From Caldisericota bacterium (GTDB taxonomy: Bacteria; Caldisericota; JANLFM01): 52,758 nt of DNA. Every line of letters starts with the position of its first letter. Within the stretch, counting starts at the first letter, position 1. Both the position numbers and the translations under genes were made by a program. This document shows, piece after piece, positions 35,239 to 40,774 of this stretch. The notes under the pieces were generated by a model, which worked only from the letters and a program-made list of their open reading frames with translations, did no database searches and was not told the DNA's origin. The stretch covers positions 21,647 to 74,404 of the forward strand of contig JANLFM010000002.1 of NCBI GenBank assembly GCA_024655865.1, written 5' to 3'.

Positions 35239-35263
35239 AAAGGAGGCCCAAAGGGCCTCCTTT
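35239..35263 (-). terminator. Intrinsic terminator of the YvrJ/amidase operon
   Basis: A perfect 11-bp stem AAAGGAGGCCC (35239-35249) / GGGCCTCCTTT (35253-35263) with a 3-base loop. On the minus strand it is followed by AAATTTTTT, and on the plus strand by CCTTTTT, so it may work both ways. It lies 71 bases after the YvrJ stop. Confidence 0.8.
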
Positions 35264-35334
35264 CCTTTTTGAACCTGATTTCCTGCTTACGAATTATGGA
35301 TCTCCTTTTCTCTATTTCCTTTTTCTTCTTTTCT

Positions 35335-35496
35335 TTATGCATCCTGAATATTTGCTTTAAGGCTTTCTACGATCCTGCTCAACTCCACGATTACCTCGGA
35401 AAGATTCTCCAGCTTGCTTTCCACTCGAAATAAAAGATAGGCGGAAACCACAATCGGGAATCCGAAGTTTGCCACCAGACGCAAGAAATCCTCCAA
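35335..35496 (-). CDS. YvrJ-family small membrane protein (holin-like)
   Basis: A 53-residue protein with one hydrophobic helix (LRLVANFGFPIVVSAYLLF, residues 5-23) followed by a coiled-coil-like amphipathic tail rich in E, K and L. This is the pattern of the YvrJ family and also of BhlA/UviB-type holin-like peptides. The start is TTG 35496, 8 bases after a GGAGGTGA Shine-Dalgarno that overlaps the amidase stop codon. The role is unknown. It is the last gene of a DUF1659-DUF2922-amidase-YvrJ unit. Confidence 0.78.
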   Translation of the reverse strand: MEDFLRLVANFGFPIVVSAYLLFRVESKLENLSEVIVELSRIVESLKANIQDA

Positions 35497-35501
35497 AATT
35501 C

Positions 35502-36245
35502 TCACCTCCTCCCTTCTTCCTGGATGTAATTTACAAGCCGCATGAACAAAATCGCGGCTTCACCTCGAGTAAGCGGCTTTTCCGGATGAAAGGTTCCGTC
35601 TGGATACCCCTTTATCAGTCCCATCTTGGCTAATCGCACCAGAGCATCTTTCACTTCCCCGGAGGAGACATCCCAAAAAGGCAGGTTAAGTGAAAAAAAC
35701 TTCCTCAATCCTTTAACTATAGCCAGTGAAGCGTTTTCCAGAAACTTTGGATTTAAGAGGAGCCGAGCTTCCTCCGGGTCGGATATGAAAAGAAGTTCAA
35801 TTACCACCGCCGGACCGGGAAACTCGCGTAAAATTCCCATTCCTCCCTTCCATCCGGGATCCGAGGGAGGAAACCATTGATCGTCTGATTTTATCCCCCT
35901 CATCTTTAAGGGAAGCTCGGACAGGAAACCCTGGAGGGAAAGGGCAAGCTCCTTCCCTCCTTCGCTTCCTGTCCGGTACCAGATCTCGCAACCTCTCGCT
36001 CCTTGAGGACCGGCATTCAAATGAAGGCTGAGGAGAACCTGACACTCGTTTTCCTGAGCCTCCCTGGCTCTCTGGGAGGATAAAAGCTCGCGATCTGGAA
36101 AGAAGACCTGGAAATCAGGCACCAGTTTTTCCTTGATTAGTTCTCTTAAGACGGACACGGCCTGGGCCTCGGAAAGTAAGAGTTCCAGGTTCACTGCACC
36201 GGGGTCTCCATCTCTACCATGCCCCGCATCAATCGCAATCTTCAA
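35502..36245 (-). CDS. N-acetylmuramoyl-L-alanine amidase with a single SLH domain
   Basis: A 247-residue protein. The N-terminal zinc amidase (Amidase_3, residues 1-180) has IDAGHGRDGDPG, SLHLNA and VIELLFISDPEEA, the conserved His/Glu zinc and catalytic residues. The C-terminus (about 190-247) is one SLH domain (IKGYPDGTFHPEKPLTRGEA). No signal peptide is visible; the start MKIAIDAGHG leaves none, which is odd for a wall enzyme and fits a holin-dependent or otherwise non-Sec route. TTG 36245 follows GGAGG by 5 bases. Confidence 0.87.
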   Translation of the reverse strand: MKIAIDAGHGRDGDPGAVNLELLLSEAQAVSVLRELIKEKLVPDFQVFFPDRELLSSQRAREAQENECQVLLSLHLNAGPQGARGCEIWYRTGSEGGKELALSLQGFLSELPLKMRGIKSDDQWFPPSDPGWKGGMGILREFPGPAVVIELLFISDPEEARLLLNPKFLENASLAIVKGLRKFFSLNLPFWDVSSGEVKDALVRLAKMGLIKGYPDGTFHPEKPLTRGEAAILFMRLVNYIQEEGRR

Positions 36246-36266
36246 GATCTCCTCCTTTCTCTGTCA

Positions 36267-36289
36267 GGGGCGGGGGAGTACCCCGCCCC
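36267..36289 (-). repeat. Strong GC hairpin in the mRNA between DUF2922 and the amidase
   Basis: GGGGCGGGG (36267-36275) and CCCCGCCCC (36281-36289) form a perfect 9-bp stem with a 5-base loop. No U-run follows on the minus strand, so it is not a standard terminator. It may protect or process the upstream mRNA, or lower amidase translation. Confidence 0.6.
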
Positions 36290-36299
36290 GAATCAACTT

Positions 36300-36530
36300 T
36301 TATGGCACTAAGTCCTGGACGTTGCGGTTCACGATCTGAGCATCAACGATGCCCATCAGTCTGCCGCCGGGAGCCTGGAAGACGTCCCGGGTGATGATGT
36401 TGGTCATCACCTGGGTAACCTCCTCCTGAGTCACGTTATCGCGAGGGTTGTTGATCGTGATGATGAAATTTCTGGAGGGGTCCTCCGTTGAGAAAATCAT
36501 CCTCAGGGTCTGTCGAACGGAATCCGCCAA
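36300..36530 (-). CDS. DUF2922-family small protein
   Basis: A 76-residue protein resembling the DUF2922 family: LRMIFSTEDPSRNFIITINN, then VTQEEVTQVMTNII, and a C-terminal half ending IVNRNVQDLV. Predicted mostly beta-strand with one helix. Function unknown; DUF1659/DUF2922 pairs are conserved in Bacillota. TTG 36530 lies 8 bases after AAGGAGG. Confidence 0.82.
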   Translation of the reverse strand: MADSVRQTLRMIFSTEDPSRNFIITINNPRDNVTQEEVTQVMTNIITRDVFQAPGGRLMGIVDAQIVNRNVQDLVP

Positions 36531-36568
36531 TTAAATCACCTCCTTCCATCAAATTTTCACTGAGCTAC

Positions 36569-36796
36569 TTACATCGAGAGGAGTTCGGAGCGATCGACCT
36601 TTTCCACGGAATAAAGTGGAAGTTCCATCAGTCCCGCCAGGTCCTGGGCGGTTGCGTAAAGGTTGTCAAGTGTAGCGTCGGGGCGGACGTTGTTAAAGCT
36701 AACGGTTCTCAGGATAGGCCTTCCGGTCTGCTCGTTAGTGCCCGCATTTAGCCTCAGGGTAAGCCTGGAAGGATATGGGTTAGCATTAATCGGCAT
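36569..36796 (-). CDS. DUF1659-family small protein
   Basis: A 75-residue protein of the DUF1659 type: LTLRLNAGTNEQTGRPILRT, TVSFNNV, then a helix DNLYATAQDLAGLM. Function unknown. It is the first gene of the operon; ATG 36796 follows AAGGAGGTGA closely, a consensus site pointing to high expression. It has the same strand-helix plan as DUF2922, so the two may be related. Confidence 0.82.
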   Translation of the reverse strand: MPINANPYPSRLTLRLNAGTNEQTGRPILRTVSFNNVRPDATLDNLYATAQDLAGLMELPLYSVEKVDRSELLSM

Positions 36797-36817
36797 CTTT
36801 TCACCTCCTTTCCTGGA

Positions 36818-36864
36818 AGCGGCGGAGAAACAAAAACAGCGGCATCAGGTTTCTCCGCCGCTGT
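36818..36864 (-). promoter_or_regulatory. Competing hairpins in the DUF1659 leader (possible attenuator)
   Basis: In the minus-strand leader, ACAGCGGC (36864-36857) can pair with GCCGCTGT (36843-36836), followed by TTTTT, like a terminator. The overlapping AGCGGCGGAGAAAC (36862-36849) can instead pair perfectly over 14 bp with GTTTCTCCGCCGCT (36831-36818), a non-terminator hairpin. The two share the AGCGGC strand and so exclude each other. Confidence 0.6.
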
Positions 36865-36868
36865 CCCT

Positions 36869-36892
36869 AAAATGCAATTGCAATTGCATTTT
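36869..36892. promoter_or_regulatory. Perfect 24-bp palindrome, candidate repressor operator
   Basis: The stretch from 36869 to 36892 equals its own reverse complement (core TTGCAATTGCAA). It covers the -10 region and start site of the minus-strand promoter and lies in the gap shared with the divergent XRE repressor gene, so binding would block the DUF1659 operon. Confidence 0.7.
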
Positions 36893-36917
36893 TAGCATAT
36901 AAAGAAGGGAATGTCAA
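36889..36917 (-). promoter_or_regulatory. Promoter of the DUF1659-DUF2922-amidase-YvrJ operon
   Basis: TTGACA (36917-36912), a 17-base spacer and TAAAAA (36894-36889, followed by T). The start would be near 36882, inside the palindrome. Confidence 0.7.
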
Positions 36918-36992
36918 GGGGTTTTCGAAAAAATTTTTCCAGGGTTTTCCAGGCCCTTGTATAATTAGTATATAATATATTCGCATATATTA

Positions 36993-37020
36993 TTGACTTT
37001 TTGGAAATATTCTGTATAAT
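36993..37020 (+). promoter_or_regulatory. Promoter of the XRE/ImmA-like unit
   Basis: TTGACT (36993-36998), a 16-base spacer and TATAAT (37015-37020). The Shine-Dalgarno region GGAGTTGAGG precedes GTG 37044. Confidence 0.75.
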
Positions 37021-37043
37021 ACTAAAAGAGAGGAGTTGAGGAA

Positions 37044-37457
37044 GTGGCACTGGCGCGGGATAAAATTCGGGAGATCAGGTTAAGTAAAGGTCTTTCGCAG
37101 GGTCAGCTGGCGCACCTTCTGGGATATACGCCCTCCACTGTCTCCCGCATCGAACAAGGGGCACTGAAGCCCTCCTTAAAGTTCCTCCAGAAGTTCGCTG
37201 AGGCCTTTGGGCTTTCCCTCTCATACCTGATCGACCCTGCTGAACCAATTTACCTTGATGACAAAGAGGAAGTTGATCTCAACAGGCTTGAGCCGGGGTT
37301 GAGGGACCTTGCTCTTGATAGTGAACTCAGGCGCCTGTTCGGTGTCCAGGACGAGGATATCAAGCGCCTGGCAACCGTCAGGTTCAGGGCGGGAGCCGTA
37401 GACAAGCAGGGCTATCTCAGTTTGCTCCTTTTTCTGCGCAATTTAGACCGAAGGTAA
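37044..37457 (+). CDS. XRE-family transcriptional repressor
   Basis: A 137-residue regulator with an N-terminal helix-turn-helix of the phage-repressor type (IREIRLSKGLSQGQLAHLLG and TPSTVSRIEQG, residues 8-45) and a C-terminal half that is probably for oligomerisation or protease recognition. It starts at GTG 37044. The next gene, an ImmA/IrrE-type protein, begins immediately after its stop. Such pairs act as a repressor and an anti-repressor protease (ImmR/ImmA of ICEBs1). Its likely target is the 24-bp palindrome across the intergenic gap. Confidence 0.88.
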   Translation: MALARDKIREIRLSKGLSQGQLAHLLGYTPSTVSRIEQGALKPSLKFLQKFAEAFGLSLSYLIDPAEPIYLDDKEEVDLNRLEPGLRDLALDSELRRLFGVQDEDIKRLATVRFRAGAVDKQGYLSLLLFLRNLDRR

Positions 37458-38123
37458 ATGGGTGCCCTGGAACAGGTTATTCTTGACACTTTAGCTCAAG
37501 CCGGGATTTACGGGCCGCCAGTAAACATAGAAAAGGTTTTGAAGGTCCTGGGCCTAGATGACATATTTATCGATTATTCCAAACCCCCAATGGGGGGAAC
37601 TTCGCTTTTCTTCGACGACCTTAAAAGGAAGTGGCGGATTCGGCTTTTACCTTCTCTTCCCCCTGAAAGGCGGACTTTTGATCTGGCTCATGAGTGCGTG
37701 GAGTACCTGGCCCTGAGGGAGGAATTCAAGGGCCCTCACTATCAGATCAATGAGGGCGCGGCTGAACTGCTTATACCGAGGAAATGGGCGGAAGAATGCA
37801 TCCGAAAGAACGGGCTGGACCTTTTTGCCTTAAAGCGCTTGTTTTCCACAGCTTCATTTGATACCTGCGCATTGAGGCTTCTGCGCCTTTCGCCCTGGCC
37901 CTGTACCCTCGTTGTTGTCACGGAAAATGAAAAGCGGGTGATGGGGAGGAAGAAAAAGGCTGGCCTTTCTCCTGATGAGGAGGTTTTCGTGAACAGGGCT
38001 TTCCGGACACTGACCCCGCTTCTTACATCCAAGGGCAGAAAGTTGCTCAGGTCTTTTCCCATTCCTGACGAGAAAAGGCTTAAGATTAAAAAGGCTTATA
38101 TTTATGTCTGGGATCGCATTTAG
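37458..38123 (+). CDS. ImmA/IrrE-type protein with an altered zinc motif
   Basis: A 221-residue protein with the ImmA/IrrE (DUF955) arrangement: RTFDLAHECVEYLA followed by EGAAELLIPRKW. The canonical HExxH reads H78-E79-C-V-E82, with Glu in place of the second zinc histidine. Activity may be lost or use a different ligand set (His94 lies near). In relatives this protease cleaves the adjacent XRE repressor when a signal is sensed. The C-terminal 100 residues are specific to this branch. The start ATG directly follows the XRE stop. Confidence 0.78.
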   Translation: MGALEQVILDTLAQAGIYGPPVNIEKVLKVLGLDDIFIDYSKPPMGGTSLFFDDLKRKWRIRLLPSLPPERRTFDLAHECVEYLALREEFKGPHYQINEGAAELLIPRKWAEECIRKNGLDLFALKRLFSTASFDTCALRLLRLSPWPCTLVVVTENEKRVMGRKKKAGLSPDEEVFVNRAFRTLTPLLTSKGRKLLRSFPIPDEKRLKIKKAYIYVWDRI

Positions 38124-38132
38124 GAGGGGATT

Positions 38133-38360
38133 CTGGAGTACCTTACCGCACAACAATTAGCGATTCGCTGGAATGCTCCCTTGAGGGCCGTTTACGGCAT
38201 CGCTCTGGGTAAACACCGCTTTTCCTCTCTTACCGGTCCCTTAAATATTTACCAAAGGGACAAACGAACAATGTTTTCCCTGGAGGAGGTCATGGAATGG
38301 GAGAAGAAATTGGCCCGGTCAAAGATTCCCCTGGAACTCATAATCAACGAATTCAAATAA
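38133..38360 (+). CDS. Small HTH/excisionase-like protein with a probable CTG start
   Basis: A 75-codon open frame follows the ImmA stop codon. The only well-placed start is CTG 38133, 5 bases after a perfect AGGAGG (38122-38127); the first in-frame ATG lies much further in. The translated protein has YLTAQQLAIRWNAP (like the YLTAKEVA helix-turn-helix opening of AlpA/excisionase proteins) and FSLEEVMEWEKKL (like the recognition-wing RREDVEAWEK ending). It looks like a MerR/HTH_17-type DNA-binding protein, perhaps regulating the same intergenic region. Confidence 0.55.
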   Translation: MEYLTAQQLAIRWNAPLRAVYGIALGKHRFSSLTGPLNIYQRDKRTMFSLEEVMEWEKKLARSKIPLELIINEFK

Positions 38361-38431
38361 AAAACAGGGGCTGCCTGGCGGCAACCCCTGCCATGGGGGA
38401 GGTGGGAAGACAGGCTATTGGCAATAACCTT
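38356..38431 (-). ncRNA. Candidate small RNA between the HTH gene and the nuclease gene
   Basis: A minus-strand promoter (TTGACA 38467-38462, 18-base spacer, TATAAA 38443-38438) and an intrinsic terminator would yield an RNA of about 76 bases. It contains an exposed CCACCTCCCCC stretch that could pair with Shine-Dalgarno sequences, and its 3' end is antisense to the last codons of the HTH gene. No protein frame of note is present. It resembles no RNA family I can name. Confidence 0.55.
38359..38390 (-). terminator. Intrinsic terminator of the candidate small RNA
   Basis: On the minus strand CAGGGGTTGCC (38390-38380) pairs with GGCAGCCCCTG (38375-38365), one G-U pair, 4-base loop, followed by TTTTTT. 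The plus strand has no T-run after the stem, so it works only leftward. Confidence 0.7.
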
Positions 38432-38437
38432 GCATTC

Positions 38438-38467
38438 TTTATAGAGGAGAAAAATGATGGTTGTCAA
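38438..38467 (-). promoter_or_regulatory. Promoter of the candidate small RNA
   Basis: TTGACA (38467-38462) and TATAAA (38443-38438) separated by 18 bases on the minus strand, close to consensus. No coding sequence lies downstream except through the terminator. Confidence 0.6.
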
Positions 38468-38525
38468 GAGGGAAGTAAAATTTTTTTAAAAATTTTAACT
38501 TCCTGGCTGGAGCTTGAATAAAAGG

Positions 38526-39269
38526 ATGGAAGCAAGAATTTTGAAATTAACCCCCTCTCTGGTTGATATTTTTGAGTCCTGCCCCAGAAGGTACTGGTAT
38601 ATTTATGAGCCGGATTCTCCTCATGTGGAAAAAAGGGTCTCCTGGCAGCTTTCTTTCGGCAACTCTCTCCACGATGCCTTAAAGGAAATTTACAATCAGG
38701 GCGGACCTCCCCGAGTTTCCCTGGCTTCCCTTCCCGGGATTCTGGAAAAGGTATGGCGCAACGAAGGATATCCCGACGGGGAGCTTGAAAAGGAGAAGAA
38801 AACTTTGGGCCTGGAAATTTTAGAAAGGTACCTGGAAGAGAACCGTTTTCGCTCAGTTTGGACCATTGAGCTGGAAAAACAGTTTACGGCAACCATGGAA
38901 GGCGTTACCCTTTCTGCCCGGGTGGACCGTTTGGATTTGCTCAAGCCTGGACTTTTGATCGTGGACTACAAAACTGGACAGGGGACCTTGAGCGAAAACC
39001 AACTTTACATTTCCTACCTCGTGGTGAGAGCTAACTATCGTTCAAATCAGGACAGGCCGATACGTTTTCTGCTTTTGAACCTGGAGCGTCAGGAAGAACG
39101 GCTGATCGATGTTGAGGAGGAAAAGGCTCTTTCTCAAATTTATTACTACCGTGAGATCAAGGATCAAATTATAAGAAGGGAATTTCCGCCCAATCCTTCT
39201 CTTCCAACCTGTAGATATTGCGAGGCAGTAAAAATCTGCCCTTATGCGCGACAATGGGAAAGGGAGTGA
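38526..39269 (+). CDS. PD-(D/E)XK nuclease with a Cas4/AddB-like Fe-S cluster motif
   Basis: A 247-residue RecB-family nuclease domain. A first cysteine in ESCPRRYWY, then GNSLHDALKEI, ARVDRLDLL and LIVDYKTGQGT (motifs II and III, catalytic D and DxK), and a C-terminal trio in TCRYCEAVKICPY give the 4-Cys iron-sulfur pattern seen in AddB, Cas4 and Dna2. Such proteins are 5'-3' or 3'-5' exonucleases. No CRISPR or recombination partner is in the window. The start is uncertain: ATG 38526 or TTG 38514, neither with a well-spaced Shine-Dalgarno. It could belong to housekeeping repair or an undescribed defence unit. Confidence 0.82.
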   Translation: MEARILKLTPSLVDIFESCPRRYWYIYEPDSPHVEKRVSWQLSFGNSLHDALKEIYNQGGPPRVSLASLPGILEKVWRNEGYPDGELEKEKKTLGLEILERYLEENRFRSVWTIELEKQFTATMEGVTLSARVDRLDLLKPGLLIVDYKTGQGTLSENQLYISYLVVRANYRSNQDRPIRFLLLNLERQEERLIDVEEEKALSQIYYYREIKDQIIRREFPPNPSLPTCRYCEAVKICPYARQWERE

Positions 39270-39277
39270 ATAAAGCT

Positions 39278-40054
39278 ATGAAGGAAATTTTTGTTGATCT
39301 AAACGCAGACGTAGGGGAGAGTTTTGGCGTCTATCGCCTGGGGCACGACGAGGAACTCTTTCCTTACCTATCTTCTGTGAATATCGCCTGTGGTCTGCAC
39401 GCTGGAGATCCCCTCGTTATGGAGAAAACAGTAAAAAGAGCTCTGGAATTTAATCTGGCTATCGGAGCGCACCCCGGCTACCCTGATTTACAGGGGTTTG
39501 GCAGAAGAAAGCTCGCTCTGTCCCCTCGGGAAGTAAAAAGCTTCCTGATATATCAAGTGGGGGCACTCATGGGATTCCTTAAAGTGCAAAAAGGGAAACT
39601 CTCCCATATAAAACCTCATGGGGCTCTTTACAACGAGGCCGCGGTTAACCCGGAGCTGGCTCTGGCGATTGCTCAGGCTGTGCAGGAAATCGATCCGGGC
39701 CTTATCCTTCTTGCTCGTTCTGGTTCGGAAATGGTAAAGCAAGCCCGACTTATCGGCACCAGGGTTGTCGAGGAAGCCTTCGCCGACCGCAACTACCAGG
39801 AAAACGGCGACCTAGTCCCAAGGAGTCATCCCCAGGCTTTAATTTCCGACCCCGTAGAAGCTTCAGAGAGGGCGCTCATCATGGTTCAAGAGCAAAAAGT
39901 TCAAGCTTTGGATGGGACCTGGATCCCGCTCTCCTTCAGGAGCCTGTGCCTCCACGGGGATAATCCCCATGCCCTGAATTTAGCGCGCTCCATCCGTCGG
40001 CTCTTCCAGGAAAACGGAATCAGGGTTGTCCCTTTAAACAGGACGGCGGAATGA
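39278..40054 (+). CDS. pxpA: 5-oxoprolinase subunit PxpA (LamB/YcsF family)
   Basis: A 258-residue TIM-barrel-like protein of the LamB/YcsF family, with VDLNADVGESFG near the N-terminus, NIACGLHAGDP, GAHPGYPDLQGFGRR, and HIKPHGALYN. With PxpB and PxpC it forms the ATP-dependent bacterial 5-oxoprolinase. I chose ATG 39278, 12 bases after GGGAG; a GTG at 39266 is an alternative. pxpB follows with a 4-base overlap. Confidence 0.92.
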   Translation: MKEIFVDLNADVGESFGVYRLGHDEELFPYLSSVNIACGLHAGDPLVMEKTVKRALEFNLAIGAHPGYPDLQGFGRRKLALSPREVKSFLIYQVGALMGFLKVQKGKLSHIKPHGALYNEAAVNPELALAIAQAVQEIDPGLILLARSGSEMVKQARLIGTRVVEEAFADRNYQENGDLVPRSHPQALISDPVEASERALIMVQEQKVQALDGTWIPLSFRSLCLHGDNPHALNLARSIRRLFQENGIRVVPLNRTAE

Positions 40055-40767
40055 ATTTAGAGTATCCCAGGTACCTCAAGGCGGGAGAGGATGGTTTAGT
40101 GGTGGAGTTTGGGGACTCCATCGACCCTGAGATCAACTTTTGGGTTCTGAAATTAGAAGAAATTTTAGAGGAGTCCCAGATATTGGGGATAGAGGAGCTA
40201 ATCCCCACCTATCGTTCCCTATTCGTCTCTTATAATCCTTTAATCCTCTCTTTCTGGGAATTGCAAGAAAAGATAAAAGAACTCATTCCCTTTCTCCAGG
40301 GTGGGAGGGTGAGGGCGCACAAATTGGTGAGGATTCCAGTAGCTTATGGCGGTGAGTATGGACCGGATCTTGAGGACGTAGCAAAAATGCACGGGTTGAC
40401 TGAAAAAGAGGTCGTTGATATTCACACAGGAAAGGAGTACCTGGTCTATATGCTGGGCTTCACCCCGGGCTTCCCTTATATGGGAGTGGTTCCAGCAGAG
40501 ATCGCCACCCCTCGCCTGGAAAACCCACGGGTCAAAGTCTCCAGGGGTTCTGTGGGAATTGCCGAATCCCAAACCGGGATTTACCCCCTGGAAAGCCCGG
40601 GGGGCTGGAGGATCATCGGGCGCACTCCCATAGAAATCTTCAACCCTATAAGAAAGCCCCCGTTTTTACTCTCCCCTGGTGATCGTGTGCGCTTCTTTGC
40701 TATTTCCCTTGATCAGTTCGAGGAATTCACACTCTCAGGCTTTTTACCAGAGTTCGAGCAAAGGTAA
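40051..40767 (+). CDS. pxpB: 5-oxoprolinase subunit PxpB (KipI/AHS1 family)
   Basis: A 238-residue protein of the KipI/allophanate hydrolase-subunit-1 family. Markers are DGLVVEFGDSID near the N-terminus, RIPVAYGGEYGPDL, FTPGFPYMG, the PRVKVSRGSVGIAES segment and PGGWRIIGRTP. It forms part of the PxpABC complex that hydrolyses 5-oxoproline to glutamate using ATP. In Bacillus KipI also inhibits KinA, but gene order here points to 5-oxoprolinase. Confidence 0.92.
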   Translation: MNLEYPRYLKAGEDGLVVEFGDSIDPEINFWVLKLEEILEESQILGIEELIPTYRSLFVSYNPLILSFWELQEKIKELIPFLQGGRVRAHKLVRIPVAYGGEYGPDLEDVAKMHGLTEKEVVDIHTGKEYLVYMLGFTPGFPYMGVVPAEIATPRLENPRVKVSRGSVGIAESQTGIYPLESPGGWRIIGRTPIEIFNPIRKPPFLLSPGDRVRFFAISLDQFEEFTLSGFLPEFEQR

Positions 40768-40774
40768 AAGGAGA

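Noticed and set aside
38249-38467. Minus-strand protein frame over the small RNA
   Set aside because: Its translation has no recognisable domain, no ribosome-binding site, and the predicted transcript ends inside it.
38526-39269. Cas4 of a CRISPR system
   Set aside because: No repeats, cas1, cas2 or effector genes are in the window; the Fe-S nuclease pattern is shared with AddB and others.
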